DNA of 64,000 bases from Nocardioides glacieisoli (GTDB lineage Bacteria; Actinomycetota; Actinomycetes; Propionibacteriales; Nocardioidaceae): positions 248,001 to 312,000 of the forward strand of contig NZ_SDWS01000007.1 of assembly GCF_004137245.1 (NCBI RefSeq). Direction: 5' to 3'. How positions within the stretch are numbered: position 1 is the first letter of the stretch; each line of letters opens with the position of its first letter. Below are positions 1 through 8,405 of this stretch, piece by piece. Under the pieces are notes generated by a model. It was given only the letters and a program-made list of their open reading frames with translations. It was not told the DNA's origin and did no database searches. A program made the position numbers and the translations under genes.

Positions 1-531
1 GGACAGGTGGTTGCGCACCGTGCCCTCCGAGAGGTGCACCCGCGCGGCGATCGCCGCGACCGGCGACCCGTCGAGGGCGTACGTCAGCAGCTCGCGCTCG
101 CGGCCGGTCAGCGGGCTCGGGCCGTCGATCAGCGACTCGGCGGCGAGGTCCGGGTCGATCACCCGCAGCCCGTTGTGCACCCGGCGGACGGCGTCGGCGA
201 GCTGTCGCGACGGCGTGTCCTTGACGACGAAGCCGGAGGCGCCCGCCTCGATGGCCCGGCGGACGTAGCCCGGCCGGCCGAAGGTCGTCACGATCAGCGA
301 TCGCACGCCCGGCAGCTCGCGCCGCAGCGCCGCGGCCGCGTCGATGCCGTTCAGCCCGGGCATCTCGATGTCGAGCAGGCAGACCTCGGCCTCGGAGGCG
401 CGGGCCGCCTCGACCACCTCGTCGCCCCGGCCGACCTGGGCGACCACCTCGAGGTCGGACTCGAGATCGAGCAGCGCGGCCAGCGCACCGCGTACGAGCG
501 CCTGGTCGTCGGCGAGCAGCAGCCGGATCAC
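1..531 (-). CDS. LuxR/NarL-family response regulator (3' end cut by window)
   Basis: DNA-binding partner of the histidine kinase encoded just upstream. It opens with a receiver domain: acidic pair D8-D9, phospho-acceptor D54 in CLLDIEMPG, the T/S position near TTF (82-84) and K104 in FVVKD. A linker follows, then the start of a LuxR-type helix-turn-helix (LTGRERELL from about 141, VHLSEGTVRNHLS up to the edge). 177 codons are visible; the last 30 or so fall outside the window. The GTG start overlaps the kinase stop by 4 bases (GTGA), so translation is probably coupled. The kinase-regulator-ABC transporter layout suggests control of the adjacent transporter; the signal is unknown. Confidence 0.93.
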   Translation of the reverse strand, partial: MIRLLLADDQALVRGALAALLDLESDLEVVAQVGRGDEVVEAARASEAEVCLLDIEMPGLNGIDAAAALRRELPGVRSLIVTTFGRPGYVRRAIEAGASGFVVKDTPSRQLADAVRRVHNGLRVIDPDLAAESLIDGPSPLTGRERELLTYALDGSPVAAIAARVHLSEGTVRNHLS

Positions 532-1586
532 GGGAGCGCCACCCGGACGCGGGTCCCCGGGCTCCCGGTCGAGACGTCGAGCGTGCCGCCGGCACCGCCG
601 ACCCGCTCGCGCATCCCGCGCAGCCCGTTGCCCTCGGCGCCGGTGCAGCCGGCACCGTCGTCGGTGACGGTCATGCCGTCGCGGCCGAGCTCGATGACGA
701 CGGAGCGTGCCTGCGCGTGGCGTACGACGTTGGTGACCGACTCGCGCAGCACCCAGGCCATCAGCGCCCGGTGGCGCGGGTCGGTGTCGGCGACGTCGCC
801 GACGACGGTCGCCGAGATGCCGGCATCGGCGAGCACCCGGGGTGCGGCGGCGAGCTCGGCCTCGAGGTTGCCCGCCCTGAGTCCGCCGACCGTGGCACGC
901 ACCTCGGCGAGTGCCTGGCGGGCGGTGGCCTGGATCGACTCCAGCTCCTCCTTCGCGCGCTCGGGGTCGAGGTCGATGAGCCGGGCCGCGAGCTCGGCCT
1001 TGACCGACAGGGCGGTCAGCGAGTGGCCGAGCACGTCGTGCACGTCGCGGGCCACCCGCTCGCGCTCGGCGACCAAGGCGTGCTGGCCGCGCGCCTCGAT
1101 GGCGAGCTGCTCGCGCTCGCCGAAGAGCCGCAGCATCACCGCCCCGAGGATGATCGGCCAGAGCATCAGGAAGAAGTAGGTCGGGAACCCGTCGATGTCG
1201 AGCAGGGACAGCAGCGGCACCACGAACCACACGCCCACGGCCCACTTCCAGGCCGGGCTCGGCAGCTCGAGGGCCGACAGGATCGCAAGGTAGGGCGTGA
1301 ACGAGATGACGCTGATCCCGATGACCGGCACGGTGGCGAGGGAGAGCACGACACACACGGCGAGGCACACCCAGGTGCTCCTGTGGTGCGAGTAGCCCAG
1401 CACGTTGGCCACCGCGAAGCCGGCGATGCAGAGGAAGGCGACCGCCTTGCCCGCGACCGGCACCGAGGACTCGGTGACGGCGACGATCGGGAAGACGAGG
1501 AAGACCAGCCAGATCGCTGCGAACGCCCAGCCCCACTTCTCCCAGGGGTTGTCCGGGAGCTCCTCCGCGGCTGCTTCGCCGGTCAC
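528..1586 (-). CDS. Sensor histidine kinase (HisKA_3 / NarL-type)
   Basis: Membrane histidine kinase, 352 aa. Several hydrophobic segments fill about residues 18-155. The dimerisation/phosphoacceptor helix carries ERERVARDVHDVLGHS, with H183 as the likely phosphorylated residue. The HATPase region has an N-box (ESVTNVVRHA, about 282-291), G1 box DDGAGC (309-314) and GLRGMRERVGG (321-331). The GTG start at 1586 overlaps the ABC permease stop (GTGA) and was chosen over an ATG 60 bases upstream that would run into the permease gene. The layout resembles DesK/LiaS-like systems that control drug or lipid-stress transporters, but no periplasmic sensing domain is seen, so the stimulus is probably membrane-borne. 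Confidence 0.93.
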   Translation of the reverse strand: MTGEAAAEELPDNPWEKWGWAFAAIWLVFLVFPIVAVTESSVPVAGKAVAFLCIAGFAVANVLGYSHHRSTWVCLAVCVVLSLATVPVIGISVISFTPYLAILSALELPSPAWKWAVGVWFVVPLLSLLDIDGFPTYFFLMLWPIILGAVMLRLFGEREQLAIEARGQHALVAERERVARDVHDVLGHSLTALSVKAELAARLIDLDPERAKEELESIQATARQALAEVRATVGGLRAGNLEAELAAAPRVLADAGISATVVGDVADTDPRHRALMAWVLRESVTNVVRHAQARSVVIELGRDGMTVTDDGAGCTGAEGNGLRGMRERVGGAGGTLDVSTGSPGTRVRVALP

Positions 1587-2371
1587 GTGCGCGCCCGGCT
1601 CCGGCGTATGCCCCAGAGGGCGAGGGTCGCGAAGATCACCGTCCACGCGAGCACGTTAGCGACCGGGAGCCACAGCGGGTCGTGGTCGCCCATAGGGAGC
1701 CACCCGTCGGTCTGCGGATAGTGCGCCAGGGCGGCGAAGCCGTACATCGGTGTCAGCCGCCCGATGTCGAGCATGAGCCCGTCCATCGGCGTGAACAGGT
1801 TGCCCAGGAAGGCCATCACCACGATCAGGCCCGACGCGATGCCGGGAGTGTTGGGGCCGCGGAACACCAGGCAGATCGCCAGGCCGTAGATCGCGAACAT
1901 CGCCGATCCGATCCAGATGATCACCCCCGACAGCAGCCAGTCGGTCGCACTGCCCGATGCCCCTGTGAGGGCGCCTACGGCGAAGACCAGCGCCACCGCG
2001 ACCGCCGCCACCGTCATCGCCACGGCGGCCTTCATGGCGACGATCGCCAGCGGACGGAGCGGGGTCAGGGCGAGCTGGCGGCCCCAGCCCATCGTCTGCT
2101 CGACCGTCGCGGTGCCCGCGACCGTCGTCGTGGCGGTCACCGCGGCGTAGGTCGCCATGGAGGTCATGACGTACATCGCGACGTTGCCGCTGCCGACGCG
2201 CTCGTCGGACCCGAGCCCGAAGACGACGTACATGAACGACGGCAGCGCGACGATGAAGAACATCCCCACGCGGTCGCGCAGCTGGCGCCTGAGGTCGAGG
2301 CCGACGTACGTCGCCAGCGCGGGGCGCGGGCGCCGGGTCGCGGCGGGGACGGCGGTGGTCGTGGCGCTCAT
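1583..2371 (-). CDS. ABC-2 type transporter permease
   Basis: Integral membrane subunit of an export ABC transporter, 262 aa. After a cytoplasmic N-terminus (LRRQLRDRVGMFF) there are about six hydrophobic segments, the arrangement of ABC2_membrane permeases such as the DrrB/NodJ type. A start-stop overlap (ATGA, 2368-2371) with the upstream ATPase gene and a GTGA overlap with the downstream kinase gene show that all four genes form one transcription unit. Known relatives export drugs, lipids or peptides; the substrate cannot be read from the sequence. Confidence 0.9.
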   Translation of the reverse strand: MSATTTAVPAATRRPRPALATYVGLDLRRQLRDRVGMFFIVALPSFMYVVFGLGSDERVGSGNVAMYVMTSMATYAAVTATTTVAGTATVEQTMGWGRQLALTPLRPLAIVAMKAAVAMTVAAVAVALVFAVGALTGASGSATDWLLSGVIIWIGSAMFAIYGLAICLVFRGPNTPGIASGLIVVMAFLGNLFTPMDGLMLDIGRLTPMYGFAALAHYPQTDGWLPMGDHDPLWLPVANVLAWTVIFATLALWGIRRSRART

Positions 2372-3285
2372 CGGGTCGCTCCGGTCAGGTCGAGGGACAT
2401 CGGGGAGGGTTCAGCCGTGGCCGGCGCATCCCCGGTGAGGGCGAGGAAGGCCGCCTCCAGGCTGGCGCTCGACACCTCGACGCCCGTCACGCCGAGGGGC
2501 GCGAGGGCCTGCTCGACGCGGGCCAGCCACGCGGGGTCGAGCCCGTCGGGGCGTACGACGTCCTCCGGCGGGCGGAACGAGACCGTGCGCCCGCCGAAGG
2601 AGGCTCGGACGTCGGCGGTGGGGCCGTCGGCGACGATGCGCCCGCGCGCGATGAGCACCGTGCGCTCGGCGAACTCGTCGGCCTCGGCGAGGTAGTGGGT
2701 GGCGAAGACGATGGTGCGGCCCTGGGCCGCGTCGGCGCGCATGGTGTCCCAGAAGTGCTGGCGGGTGGCGACGTCCATGCCCGCGGTCGGCTCGTCGAGG
2801 ATCACCAGGTCGGGGTCCGGGACGAGCGCGAGGGCGAACTTGAGGCGCTGCTGCTCCCCGCCGGAGCAGGCCTGCACGCGGCGGTCGGCGATCTCGGTCA
2901 GCGCGGCGCGCTCGATGACGGCCGCGACGCGGTCGCTGCGTCCGTGGGTCGCAGCGATCGCCCGGACGGTCTCCTCGACGGTGAAGTCGGGAAGCAGGCC
3001 GCCGGTCTGCATCACCGCGGACACCCGACCTGCCCGGACGGCCCTGCCGGGGTCCGTGCCGTAGACCTCGACCGTGCCCGCGTCGGGGCGGGTCAGCCCG
3101 AGGAGCATGTCGACCGTCGTGGTCTTGCCCGCCCCGTTGGGCCCGAGGAACGCGACGATCTCGCCCGGCGCGATGGTGAGGTCGACACCGTCGACCGCCA
3201 CGACCGTGCTTCCGTCCGTGGCCCGGAAGGTCTTGCGCAGGCCGGTGGCACGGATGGCGGGCGTTGAGGCGGCGACGTCGATCAT
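2368..3285 (-). CDS. ABC transporter ATP-binding protein (DrrA-like)
   Basis: Nucleotide-binding subunit for the permease encoded next to it, 305 aa. Walker A GPNGAGKTT lies at 48-56, the signature CSGGEQQR at 140-147, Walker B DLVILDEPTAGMD at 159-171, and the switch histidine in FATHYLAEAD. The roughly 90-residue C-terminal extension after the ATPase core resembles the DUF4162-type extension of DrrA-like export ATPases. It is the first gene of the four-gene minus-strand operon, with its promoter presumably in the 3286-3532 gap. CcmA/YbhF-type naming is also possible; the substrate is unknown. Confidence 0.92.
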   Translation of the reverse strand: MIDVAASTPAIRATGLRKTFRATDGSTVVAVDGVDLTIAPGEIVAFLGPNGAGKTTTVDMLLGLTRPDAGTVEVYGTDPGRAVRAGRVSAVMQTGGLLPDFTVEETVRAIAATHGRSDRVAAVIERAALTEIADRRVQACSGGEQQRLKFALALVPDPDLVILDEPTAGMDVATRQHFWDTMRADAAQGRTIVFATHYLAEADEFAERTVLIARGRIVADGPTADVRASFGGRTVSFRPPEDVVRPDGLDPAWLARVEQALAPLGVTGVEVSSASLEAAFLALTGDAPATAEPSPMSLDLTGATR

Positions 3286-3378
3286 GGGCCCAGCCTGTCG
3301 CCGTACGTCCCTGCCCGCACGGGCCAGAGGTCACGACCTCGCCGTGACACCTGTCATCGCACTACTCGCCGTCCACCC

Positions 3379-3431
3379 GAGCGGTGGTCCACCCACATTC
3401 CCAGTGCCGAGAATGTGGCTGGAGCACCGCT
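3379..3431. repeat. Palindromic element, copy 1
   Basis: Imperfect hairpin: left arm GAGCGGTGGTCCACCCACAT, a short centre, right arm GAATGTGGCTGGAGCACCGC. It lies in the gap between the fadE stop and the ABC ATPase start, both on the minus strand, so it could serve as a fadE terminator. It is nearly the same as the element at 3461-3515. Confidence 0.8.
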
Positions 3432-3460
3432 GGACTGAGCGCCACGCCGACCTGGACGCA

Positions 3461-3515
3461 CGAGCGGTGGCCCACCCACGTTCCCCGACCGGGGAATGTG
3501 GCTGGACCACCGCTC
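3461..3515. repeat. Palindromic element, copy 2
   Basis: Second copy of the preceding hairpin in the same orientation, with longer pairing: outer arms CGAGCGGTGG and CCACCGCTCG, inner GGGGAATGTGG facing CCCACGTTCCCC. It starts 18 bases after the fadE stop codon and is well placed to act as that gene's terminator. Confidence 0.8.
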
Positions 3516-3532
3516 GATGGTGGATCAGTCGG

Positions 3533-5407
3533 TCAGAAGGAGGCCTCGTCGAGGTCCATCAGGTCGAGGTCGATGCCCTCGGCAATGGCGCGCTCGGCGC
3601 TGATCTTCGGCAGGTTGGTCTGCGCGAAGAACTGGGCCGCGGCGACCTTGCCCTCGTAGAACGCCTTGTCCTTGGCCGACACCTCGCCCGACAGCTTCTG
3701 CAGGGCGACCTCGGCCTGGCGCAGCAGCAGCCAGCCGCAGACGACGTCGCCGAGCACCATCAGCAGGCGCGAGGTGTTGAGCCCGACCTTGTAGATGTTG
3801 CGCAGCTCCTCGGCCGACGACATCAGGTCGTTGATCATGTGCCCGACGATGGCGTTGGCGTCCTCGAGCGCGGTGGCCAGCAGGGCCCGCTCGTTCTTGA
3901 GGCGACCGTTGCCGGCCTCGGAGGCGATGAAGCCCTCGATCTCCTTCGCGAGGTGCCCGAGCGCCTTGCCCTGGTCCTTGACGATCTTGCGGAAGAAGAA
4001 GTCCTGGCCCTGGATCGCGGTGGTGCCCTCGTAGAGCGTGTCGATCTTGGCGTCGCGGACGTACTGCTCGATCGGGTACTCCTGCAGGAAGCCGGAGCCG
4101 CCGAACGTCTGCAGCGACTCGGTGCCCAGCAGCACCCACGAGCGCTCCGAGCCGTAGCCCTTCACGATCGGGAGCAGCAGGTCGTTGACGGCTGCGGCGA
4201 GGCGGGCCTCGTCGGAGTCCGAGGTGCCCACGTGCTCGGCGATCATCACCTGGTCCTGCCACGTCGCGGTGTAGAGCACCAGCGCGCGCATCGCCTCGGC
4301 GAACGACTTCTGCGTCATCAGCGAGCGGCGTACGTCGGGGTGGTGGGTGATCGTGACGCGGGGAGCCGTCTTGTCGGCGGCCTGCGTCAGGTCGGCGCCC
4401 TGGACGCGCTCCTTGGCGTAGTCGAGCGCGTTGAGGTAGCCGGTCGAAAGGGTGGCGATGGCCTTGGTGCCGACCATCATCCGGGCGTTCTCGATGACCT
4501 GGAACATCTGGGCGATGCCGTCGTGGACCTCGCCGAGCAGCCAGCCCTTGGCGGGCTCGCCGCCGCCGACCTGCGGGTCGCCGAAGGTGACCTCGCAGGT
4601 GTTGGAGACCTTGATGCCCATCTTGTGCTCGACGTTGGTGACGTAGACGCCGTTGCGCTCACCCGTCAGCTCGCCGGTCTCGAGGTCGAAGTGCTGCTCG
4701 GGCATCCAGAAGAGCGAGAGGCCCTTCGTGCCCGGGCCGCCCGCGCCCTCGACGCCCTCGGGGCGCGCGAGCACGAGGTGCATGATGTTCTCGCTCATGT
4801 CGTGGGTGGCGCTGGTGATGAAGCGCTTGACGCCCGTGATGTTCCACGAGCCGTCGTCGTTGGCGACTGCCTTGGCGCGACCGGCACCCACGTCGGAGCC
4901 GGCGTCGGGCTCGGTGAGCACCATGGTGCAGCCCCACTGGCGGTCGACCATGAACTGGGCGACGGCCTTGTCGCGGTCGTTGCCGTTGCGGTGCACGACG
5001 TTGGCGAACGCGGGACCCGCGGCGTACATCCAGACGGGCGCGTTGGCGCCGAGCACCATCTCGCCGATCGCCCAGATCAGCGACGAGGGGGCGGGGGTGC
5101 CGCCCATCTCCTCGAAGACCTGCAGGCGCCAGAACTCGGAGTCCATCCACGCCTGGTAGGACGCCTTGAACGACTCGCTCACCGGCGCGGTGTGCGTGGC
5201 GGGGTCGAAGACGGGCGGGTTGCGGTCGCTGTCCTCGTAGGACGCGGCGATGTCCTCGCGCGACAGGCGCTCGACCTCGCGCAGGATCTCGCGCGCGCTC
5301 TCCGCGTCGATCTCGCCGAAGGGGCCGGTGCCGAGGACCTCGTCGCGGCCGAGGACCTCGAAGAGGTTGAACTCGATGTCGCGGAGGTTGGTCTTGTAGT
5401 GGCTCAC
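3533..5407 (-). CDS. fadE: Acyl-CoA dehydrogenase, FadE5-like
   Basis: Flavoprotein catalysing alpha,beta-dehydrogenation of acyl-CoA in beta-oxidation, 624 aa. This is the long actinobacterial class; from memory, M. tuberculosis FadE5 (about 611 aa) shares the opening SHYK-N-RD--FNLFEV and long stretches thereafter. Visible blocks are DRNPPVFDP, the flavin-region [64 protein letters not shown] and [16 protein letters not shown], where the YEG glutamate is the likely catalytic base. The GTG start at 5407 was chosen because the homology begins there and an AGGTGG ribosome site precedes it. A tandem operator-like repeat lies 46-69 bases upstream. Confidence 0.95.
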   Translation of the reverse strand: MSHYKTNLRDIEFNLFEVLGRDEVLGTGPFGEIDAESAREILREVERLSREDIAASYEDSDRNPPVFDPATHTAPVSESFKASYQAWMDSEFWRLQVFEEMGGTPAPSSLIWAIGEMVLGANAPVWMYAAGPAFANVVHRNGNDRDKAVAQFMVDRQWGCTMVLTEPDAGSDVGAGRAKAVANDDGSWNITGVKRFITSATHDMSENIMHLVLARPEGVEGAGGPGTKGLSLFWMPEQHFDLETGELTGERNGVYVTNVEHKMGIKVSNTCEVTFGDPQVGGGEPAKGWLLGEVHDGIAQMFQVIENARMMVGTKAIATLSTGYLNALDYAKERVQGADLTQAADKTAPRVTITHHPDVRRSLMTQKSFAEAMRALVLYTATWQDQVMIAEHVGTSDSDEARLAAAVNDLLLPIVKGYGSERSWVLLGTESLQTFGGSGFLQEYPIEQYVRDAKIDTLYEGTTAIQGQDFFFRKIVKDQGKALGHLAKEIEGFIASEAGNGRLKNERALLATALEDANAIVGHMINDLMSSAEELRNIYKVGLNTSRLLMVLGDVVCGWLLLRQAEVALQKLSGEVSAKDKAFYEGKVAAAQFFAQTNLPKISAERAIAEGIDLDLMDLDEASF

Positions 5408-5452
5408 GTGCGTTCCACCTGTTCCATGTGCGAGCGGTCTCTGGTCACGGCT

Positions 5453-5476
5453 ACTGGTCGGTTTACTGGCCGGTAA
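5453..5476. promoter_or_regulatory. Tandem operator-like repeat upstream of fadE
   Basis: Two copies of ACTGGYCGGT begin 12 bases apart (5453 and 5465). The second lies within the near-perfect palindrome TTACTGGCCGGTAA (5463-5476). The position, upstream of a FadE5-like gene and in the divergent gap to the TauE gene, fits a TetR-type fatty-acid regulator site. No regulator gene is adjacent, so the assignment is inferred. Confidence 0.45.
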
Positions 5477-5668
5477 CAAGATCATGCCTCGCGGATCGAC
5501 GCCGCGCAACACGAATGGCCGATGTCGCCGGTCACAGCCGTCGCGTGGCAGGACGCGCCGAGGAGGCGCGAGGAGTTGCCTATCACTCCGACTATCTCTA
5601 CTGTTTCACCCGACAAACCACAGACACTCGATCTACGCGTCTTACAGACCAGCGAAAGGAGCCGCGCG

Positions 5669-6571
5669 ATGCGCAAGCTCATCGTTCTCGGCATCGTGGG
5701 CCTGATCGCCCAGCTGATCGACGGAAGCCTGGGCATGGCCTACGGCGTGACGTCCTCGACCCTGCTGCTCGCCGCCGGCGTCGCGCCGGCCGCGGCCTCC
5801 GCCGCCGTCCACTTCTCCGAGATCGGCACGTCGCTGGTCTCCGGCGCCTCGCACCACAAGTTCGGCAACGTCGACTGGCGCACGGTCTCGATCCTCGCCC
5901 TGCCGGGCTTCGTCGGCGCCTTCCTCGGCGCGACCCTCCTGTCCAACATGGACGCCGCGGTCGCCAAGCCCGTCGTCGCCGTGATCCTGCTCAGCCTCGG
6001 CTTCTACGTCGTCTACCGCTTCCTCCGCCTCGGCGGCCAGCGCCCGACCTTCAAGGGTCACCCCTCCGCGCTGTTCCTCGCCCCGATGGGCCTCGTCGCC
6101 GGCACGCTCGACGCCGTCGGTGGCGGCGGCTGGGGTCCCGTCGGCACCACGTCGCTGCTCTCGAGCGGTCGCCTCGAGCCGCGCAAGGTCGTCGGCTCGA
6201 TCGACACCTCCGAGTTCGTGGTCGCCGTCGGCGCCTCGCTCGGCTTCCTCTTCGGACTGGGCTCCGCCGGGATCAACTGGGGCTACGCCGGTGCGCTGCT
6301 CGCCGGTGGCGTCATCGCCGCTCCCATCGCGGCGTGGCTGGTCAAGCACCTCGCGGCGCGCGTCCTCGGTGTGGCCGCCGGTGGCCTGATCATCCTCACC
6401 AACTCCAAGACGCTGCTCGAGGCCGTCGGCGTCCCGGGTGTCGGCGTCGCCGTCGCCGCCGCCGTGATCTTCGTGCTCTGGATCTCCGGCATCGTCTGGG
6501 CCGTCAAGCAGGAGCGCCTCGCGAAGGCGGCAACGGCTGACGAGCCGGCGCTCGAGTCCGCCCCCGCCTGA
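5669..6571 (+). CDS. Sulfite exporter TauE/SafE family membrane protein
   Basis: Polytopic membrane protein, 300 aa, with the twofold TauE/SafE arrangement: an N-terminal half with GLIAQLIDGSLGMAYGV and a second half with the family-typical GTLDAVGGGGWGPVGTTSLL. About eight hydrophobic segments are seen. The family exports sulfite, sulfoacetate and related organosulfur anions. The ATG at 5669 follows a good GAAAGGA ribosome site by 8 bases; an in-frame upstream extension to 5522 has no ribosome site. A strong hairpin follows (6595-6639), then an Rrf2-family regulator on the same strand. That pairing suggests, without proof, sulfur-responsive control. Confidence 0.9.
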   Translation: MRKLIVLGIVGLIAQLIDGSLGMAYGVTSSTLLLAAGVAPAAASAAVHFSEIGTSLVSGASHHKFGNVDWRTVSILALPGFVGAFLGATLLSNMDAAVAKPVVAVILLSLGFYVVYRFLRLGGQRPTFKGHPSALFLAPMGLVAGTLDAVGGGGWGPVGTTSLLSSGRLEPRKVVGSIDTSEFVVAVGASLGFLFGLGSAGINWGYAGALLAGGVIAAPIAAWLVKHLAARVLGVAAGGLIILTNSKTLLEAVGVPGVGVAVAAAVIFVLWISGIVWAVKQERLAKAATADEPALESAPA

Positions 6572-6594
6572 CCTGCAACCACCGACGTGCATGG

Positions 6595-6639
6595 TCGTAC
6601 GCCGTCGCTCCCGCACCTCGCGGGGGCGACGGCGTACGA
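6595..6639 (+). terminator. Strong hairpin after TauE/SafE gene
   Basis: Two 20-base arms, starting TCGTACGCCGTCGC and ending GCGACGGCGTACGA, pair fully (one G-T wobble) around a 5-base loop. It lies 23 bases past the TauE/SafE stop. There is no U-tract, as is common for actinobacterial terminators. Confidence 0.75.
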
Positions 6640-6703
6640 ACATGTGGGCCGGCCTCGCGGCAAGCACCACTGTCTCTGGGGACATATCTGACAAACTGCA
6701 CCT

Positions 6704-7162
6704 ATGCGCGTCTCCGCCAAAGCCGACTATGCCCTCCGGGCCCTGATCGAGATCGCGGTGCGCACCGACGGCACGGCCGTCAGCGCCGAGCAGCTCGGCA
6801 AGGCCCAGGGCATCCCGCACGGCTTCCTCCAGGCCATCCTCGCCGACCTCCGCCGCGCCGACGTCGTGGTGTCGCAGCGCGGCCAGTCGGGAGGCTGGCG
6901 CTTCGCGCGGGAGCCGCGCACCGTCACGGTGGCCGACGTGATCCGCGCCGTCGACGGGCCGCTCGTGTCGGTCTACGGCCTGCGTCCCGAGGCGGTCGAG
7001 TACGACGACTCGGCGCAGGTGCTGCAGCACGTCTGGATCGCTGCCCGCAGCTCGCTGCGCGCGGTCTTCGAGCAGGTCAGCATCCAGGACCTCGCCGACG
7101 GCAAGCTGCCCGAGGGCGTCGCGGCCCTCACCCGCGACGAGGACGCCTGGCAGCCGCACTGA
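6704..7162 (+). CDS. Rrf2-family transcriptional regulator
   Basis: Winged-helix DNA-binding protein of 152 aa. It starts with the typical Rrf2 opening MRVSAKADYALRALIEIA; the recognition region GIPHGFLQAILADLRRADVV and wing QRGQSGGWRF follow, then VTVADVIRAVDGPL. The three cysteines that hold the Fe-S cluster in IscR/NsrR are absent; indeed the protein has no cysteine, so it more likely senses a metabolite, like CymR, or acts with a partner. No clear ribosome site precedes the ATG, so the message may be leaderless. Neighbouring TauE/SafE is the obvious candidate target. It converges on the next gene with a 15-base gap. Confidence 0.9.
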   Translation: MRVSAKADYALRALIEIAVRTDGTAVSAEQLGKAQGIPHGFLQAILADLRRADVVVSQRGQSGGWRFAREPRTVTVADVIRAVDGPLVSVYGLRPEAVEYDDSAQVLQHVWIAARSSLRAVFEQVSIQDLADGKLPEGVAALTRDEDAWQPH

Positions 7163-7177
7163 CAGCCAGGGCGCGTC

Positions 7178-7714
7178 CTAGGCGGCCAGCCGCTTGTTGA
7201 CCTGCTTGCGCCTGCGCGAGATCTTCCGGAGCCTCTTGTCGAGGCGGGCCTCCTCCTCGATCAGCGCGATCCGGGCGACCTGCGCGGCGAGCTGCTCGGC
7301 GCCGAGGTTGTCCGGCAGCACGTGGACCCGGTCCTCCTTGACCAGCGACAGCCAGGCGGCGGGCGGCTGGACCGCGAAGCCGCTGGTCACCACGAGCACC
7401 ACCTTGAAGCCGGGGAGGCCGTCGAGGGCGAGCGCCGCCTGCTCGGAGGACGCGTCGAAGAAACCTGGCGCGCTGACGAAGACGTCGGCCTTGGCCTTCC
7501 AAGCCTTGCGGCACACCTTCGCCCAGGCGCCCTCGACCTCCTTGCGGCTCATCCCAGCGGCCTTGTGGGTGCGGGTGATCTCGATGCCGGCGAGCTCGAG
7601 GACCTCGGGATCGACGTCGGGGGTGGCGATCCGGCCGAGGTCGAGGCTCTCGCGCATCTCGTCGAGGTCAACCGTGTCCGGACCGAGGTGGAGCAGGAAC
7701 AGTCTCTTGGCCAT
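7178..7714 (-). CDS. Conserved hypothetical protein (sulfotransferase-like remnant?)
   Basis: 178 aa, unknown. It opens MAKRLFLLHLGPDTVDLDEM, has a central VFVSAPGFFDASSEQAALAL followed by a hydrophobic strand KVVLVVTS, and ends in a very basic tail LRKISRRRKQVNKR. The alternation of a HLGP start, an SxPGF segment and a later hydrophobic strand recalls actinobacterial sulfotransferase-like proteins, but no PAPS-binding loop is visible, so no enzyme activity is claimed. It follows the DUF2461 gene by 58 bases on the same strand. The start was placed at the ATG where the compact fold begins rather than further upstream inside the DUF2461 gene. Confidence 0.7.
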   Translation of the reverse strand: MAKRLFLLHLGPDTVDLDEMRESLDLGRIATPDVDPEVLELAGIEITRTHKAAGMSRKEVEGAWAKVCRKAWKAKADVFVSAPGFFDASSEQAALALDGLPGFKVVLVVTSGFAVQPPAAWLSLVKEDRVHVLPDNLGAEQLAAQVARIALIEEEARLDKRLRKISRRRKQVNKRLAA

Positions 7715-7772
7715 GGCGCCAGCCTTGCCGCTGCGTACGTCGTCCGTGTGAACGTGGGTCGAACACTGCCGG

Positions 7773-8405
7773 TCAGTCGACCCTGATCGCCCGGAGCCAG
7801 CTGACGAGCGGGCGCAAGGTCTTCCAGTCCGCGCGGACCCGGTCGACGAGGCCCGCGTCGATCGCATCGGACTCGAACCCGTAGGACTTGTTGGCGATGA
7901 GCTGCTTGCAGCGGAGCAGCTCGATCCGCGGGTGGTCGGCGTCGTAGCCGCGTGGCGAGGTCTTGAGCCGGTCGCCGCCGATCTCGAAGCCGTCCTTCTC
8001 GAGCCTCTTCAGCAGCCGCTCGAGCGCCTTGCCGGTCTTCTCGTCGGCCATCGCCTCGCGGATCGCCGCCAGCCGTGGACCGTCGGCGTCGTAGAAGCCG
8101 CCGCCGACCCTGGTGCCGCGCGCGGATATCTCGACGTACCACCCGGTCGACGGCCCGGCGCCGACATAGGCACCCTGGTGGGTCTTGTAGGGAGTCTTGT
8201 CCTTGGCGAAGCGGACGTCGCGGTAGGGCCGGAACACCTTCGGCGGGCCGAACTCCGGCTCGAGCTCGGCGACGAGTGCCTTCATCGGCGCCTCGACCGC
8301 GTCCTTCCACACCGGCTTGTTGGCCTCCCAGAAGGACTTGGTGTTGTCCATCTCGAGGTCGTCGTAGAAGTCGAGCGCGGCGACGGGGAATCCGGTGAAG
8401 CTCAC
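7773..8405 (-). CDS. DUF2461 domain-containing protein
   Basis: 210-aa cytoplasmic protein covering the whole DUF2461/TIGR02453 family. Recognisable blocks are the opening FTGFPVAALDFYDDLEMDN, NTKSFWEANKPVW, the RPYRDVRFAKDKTPYKTHQG motif with basic and aromatic residues, and SARGTRVGGGFYDAD. The family is widespread in bacteria and has no established biochemical role. The GTG start overlaps the stop of the upstream SARP-type regulator gene by 4 bases, so the two are probably translated in a coupled fashion. That does not in itself imply a shared function. Confidence 0.9.
   Translation of the reverse strand: MSFTGFPVAALDFYDDLEMDNTKSFWEANKPVWKDAVEAPMKALVAELEPEFGPPKVFRPYRDVRFAKDKTPYKTHQGAYVGAGPSTGWYVEISARGTRVGGGFYDADGPRLAAIREAMADEKTGKALERLLKRLEKDGFEIGGDRLKTSPRGYDADHPRIELLRCKQLIANKSYGFESDAIDAGLVDRVRADWKTLRPLVSWLRAIRVD

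Noticed and set aside
3074..5476. Long open frame on the plus strand across the fadE region (about 800 codons)
   Set aside because: Antisense shadow of the acyl-CoA dehydrogenase gene; composition is Arg/Ala/Gly/Val-biased with no domain, while the minus-strand frame matches FadE5-like proteins end to end.
5522..5668. Upstream extension of the TauE/SafE gene
   Set aside because: The extension has no ribosome site and no family similarity, whereas GAAAGGA precedes the ATG at 5669.
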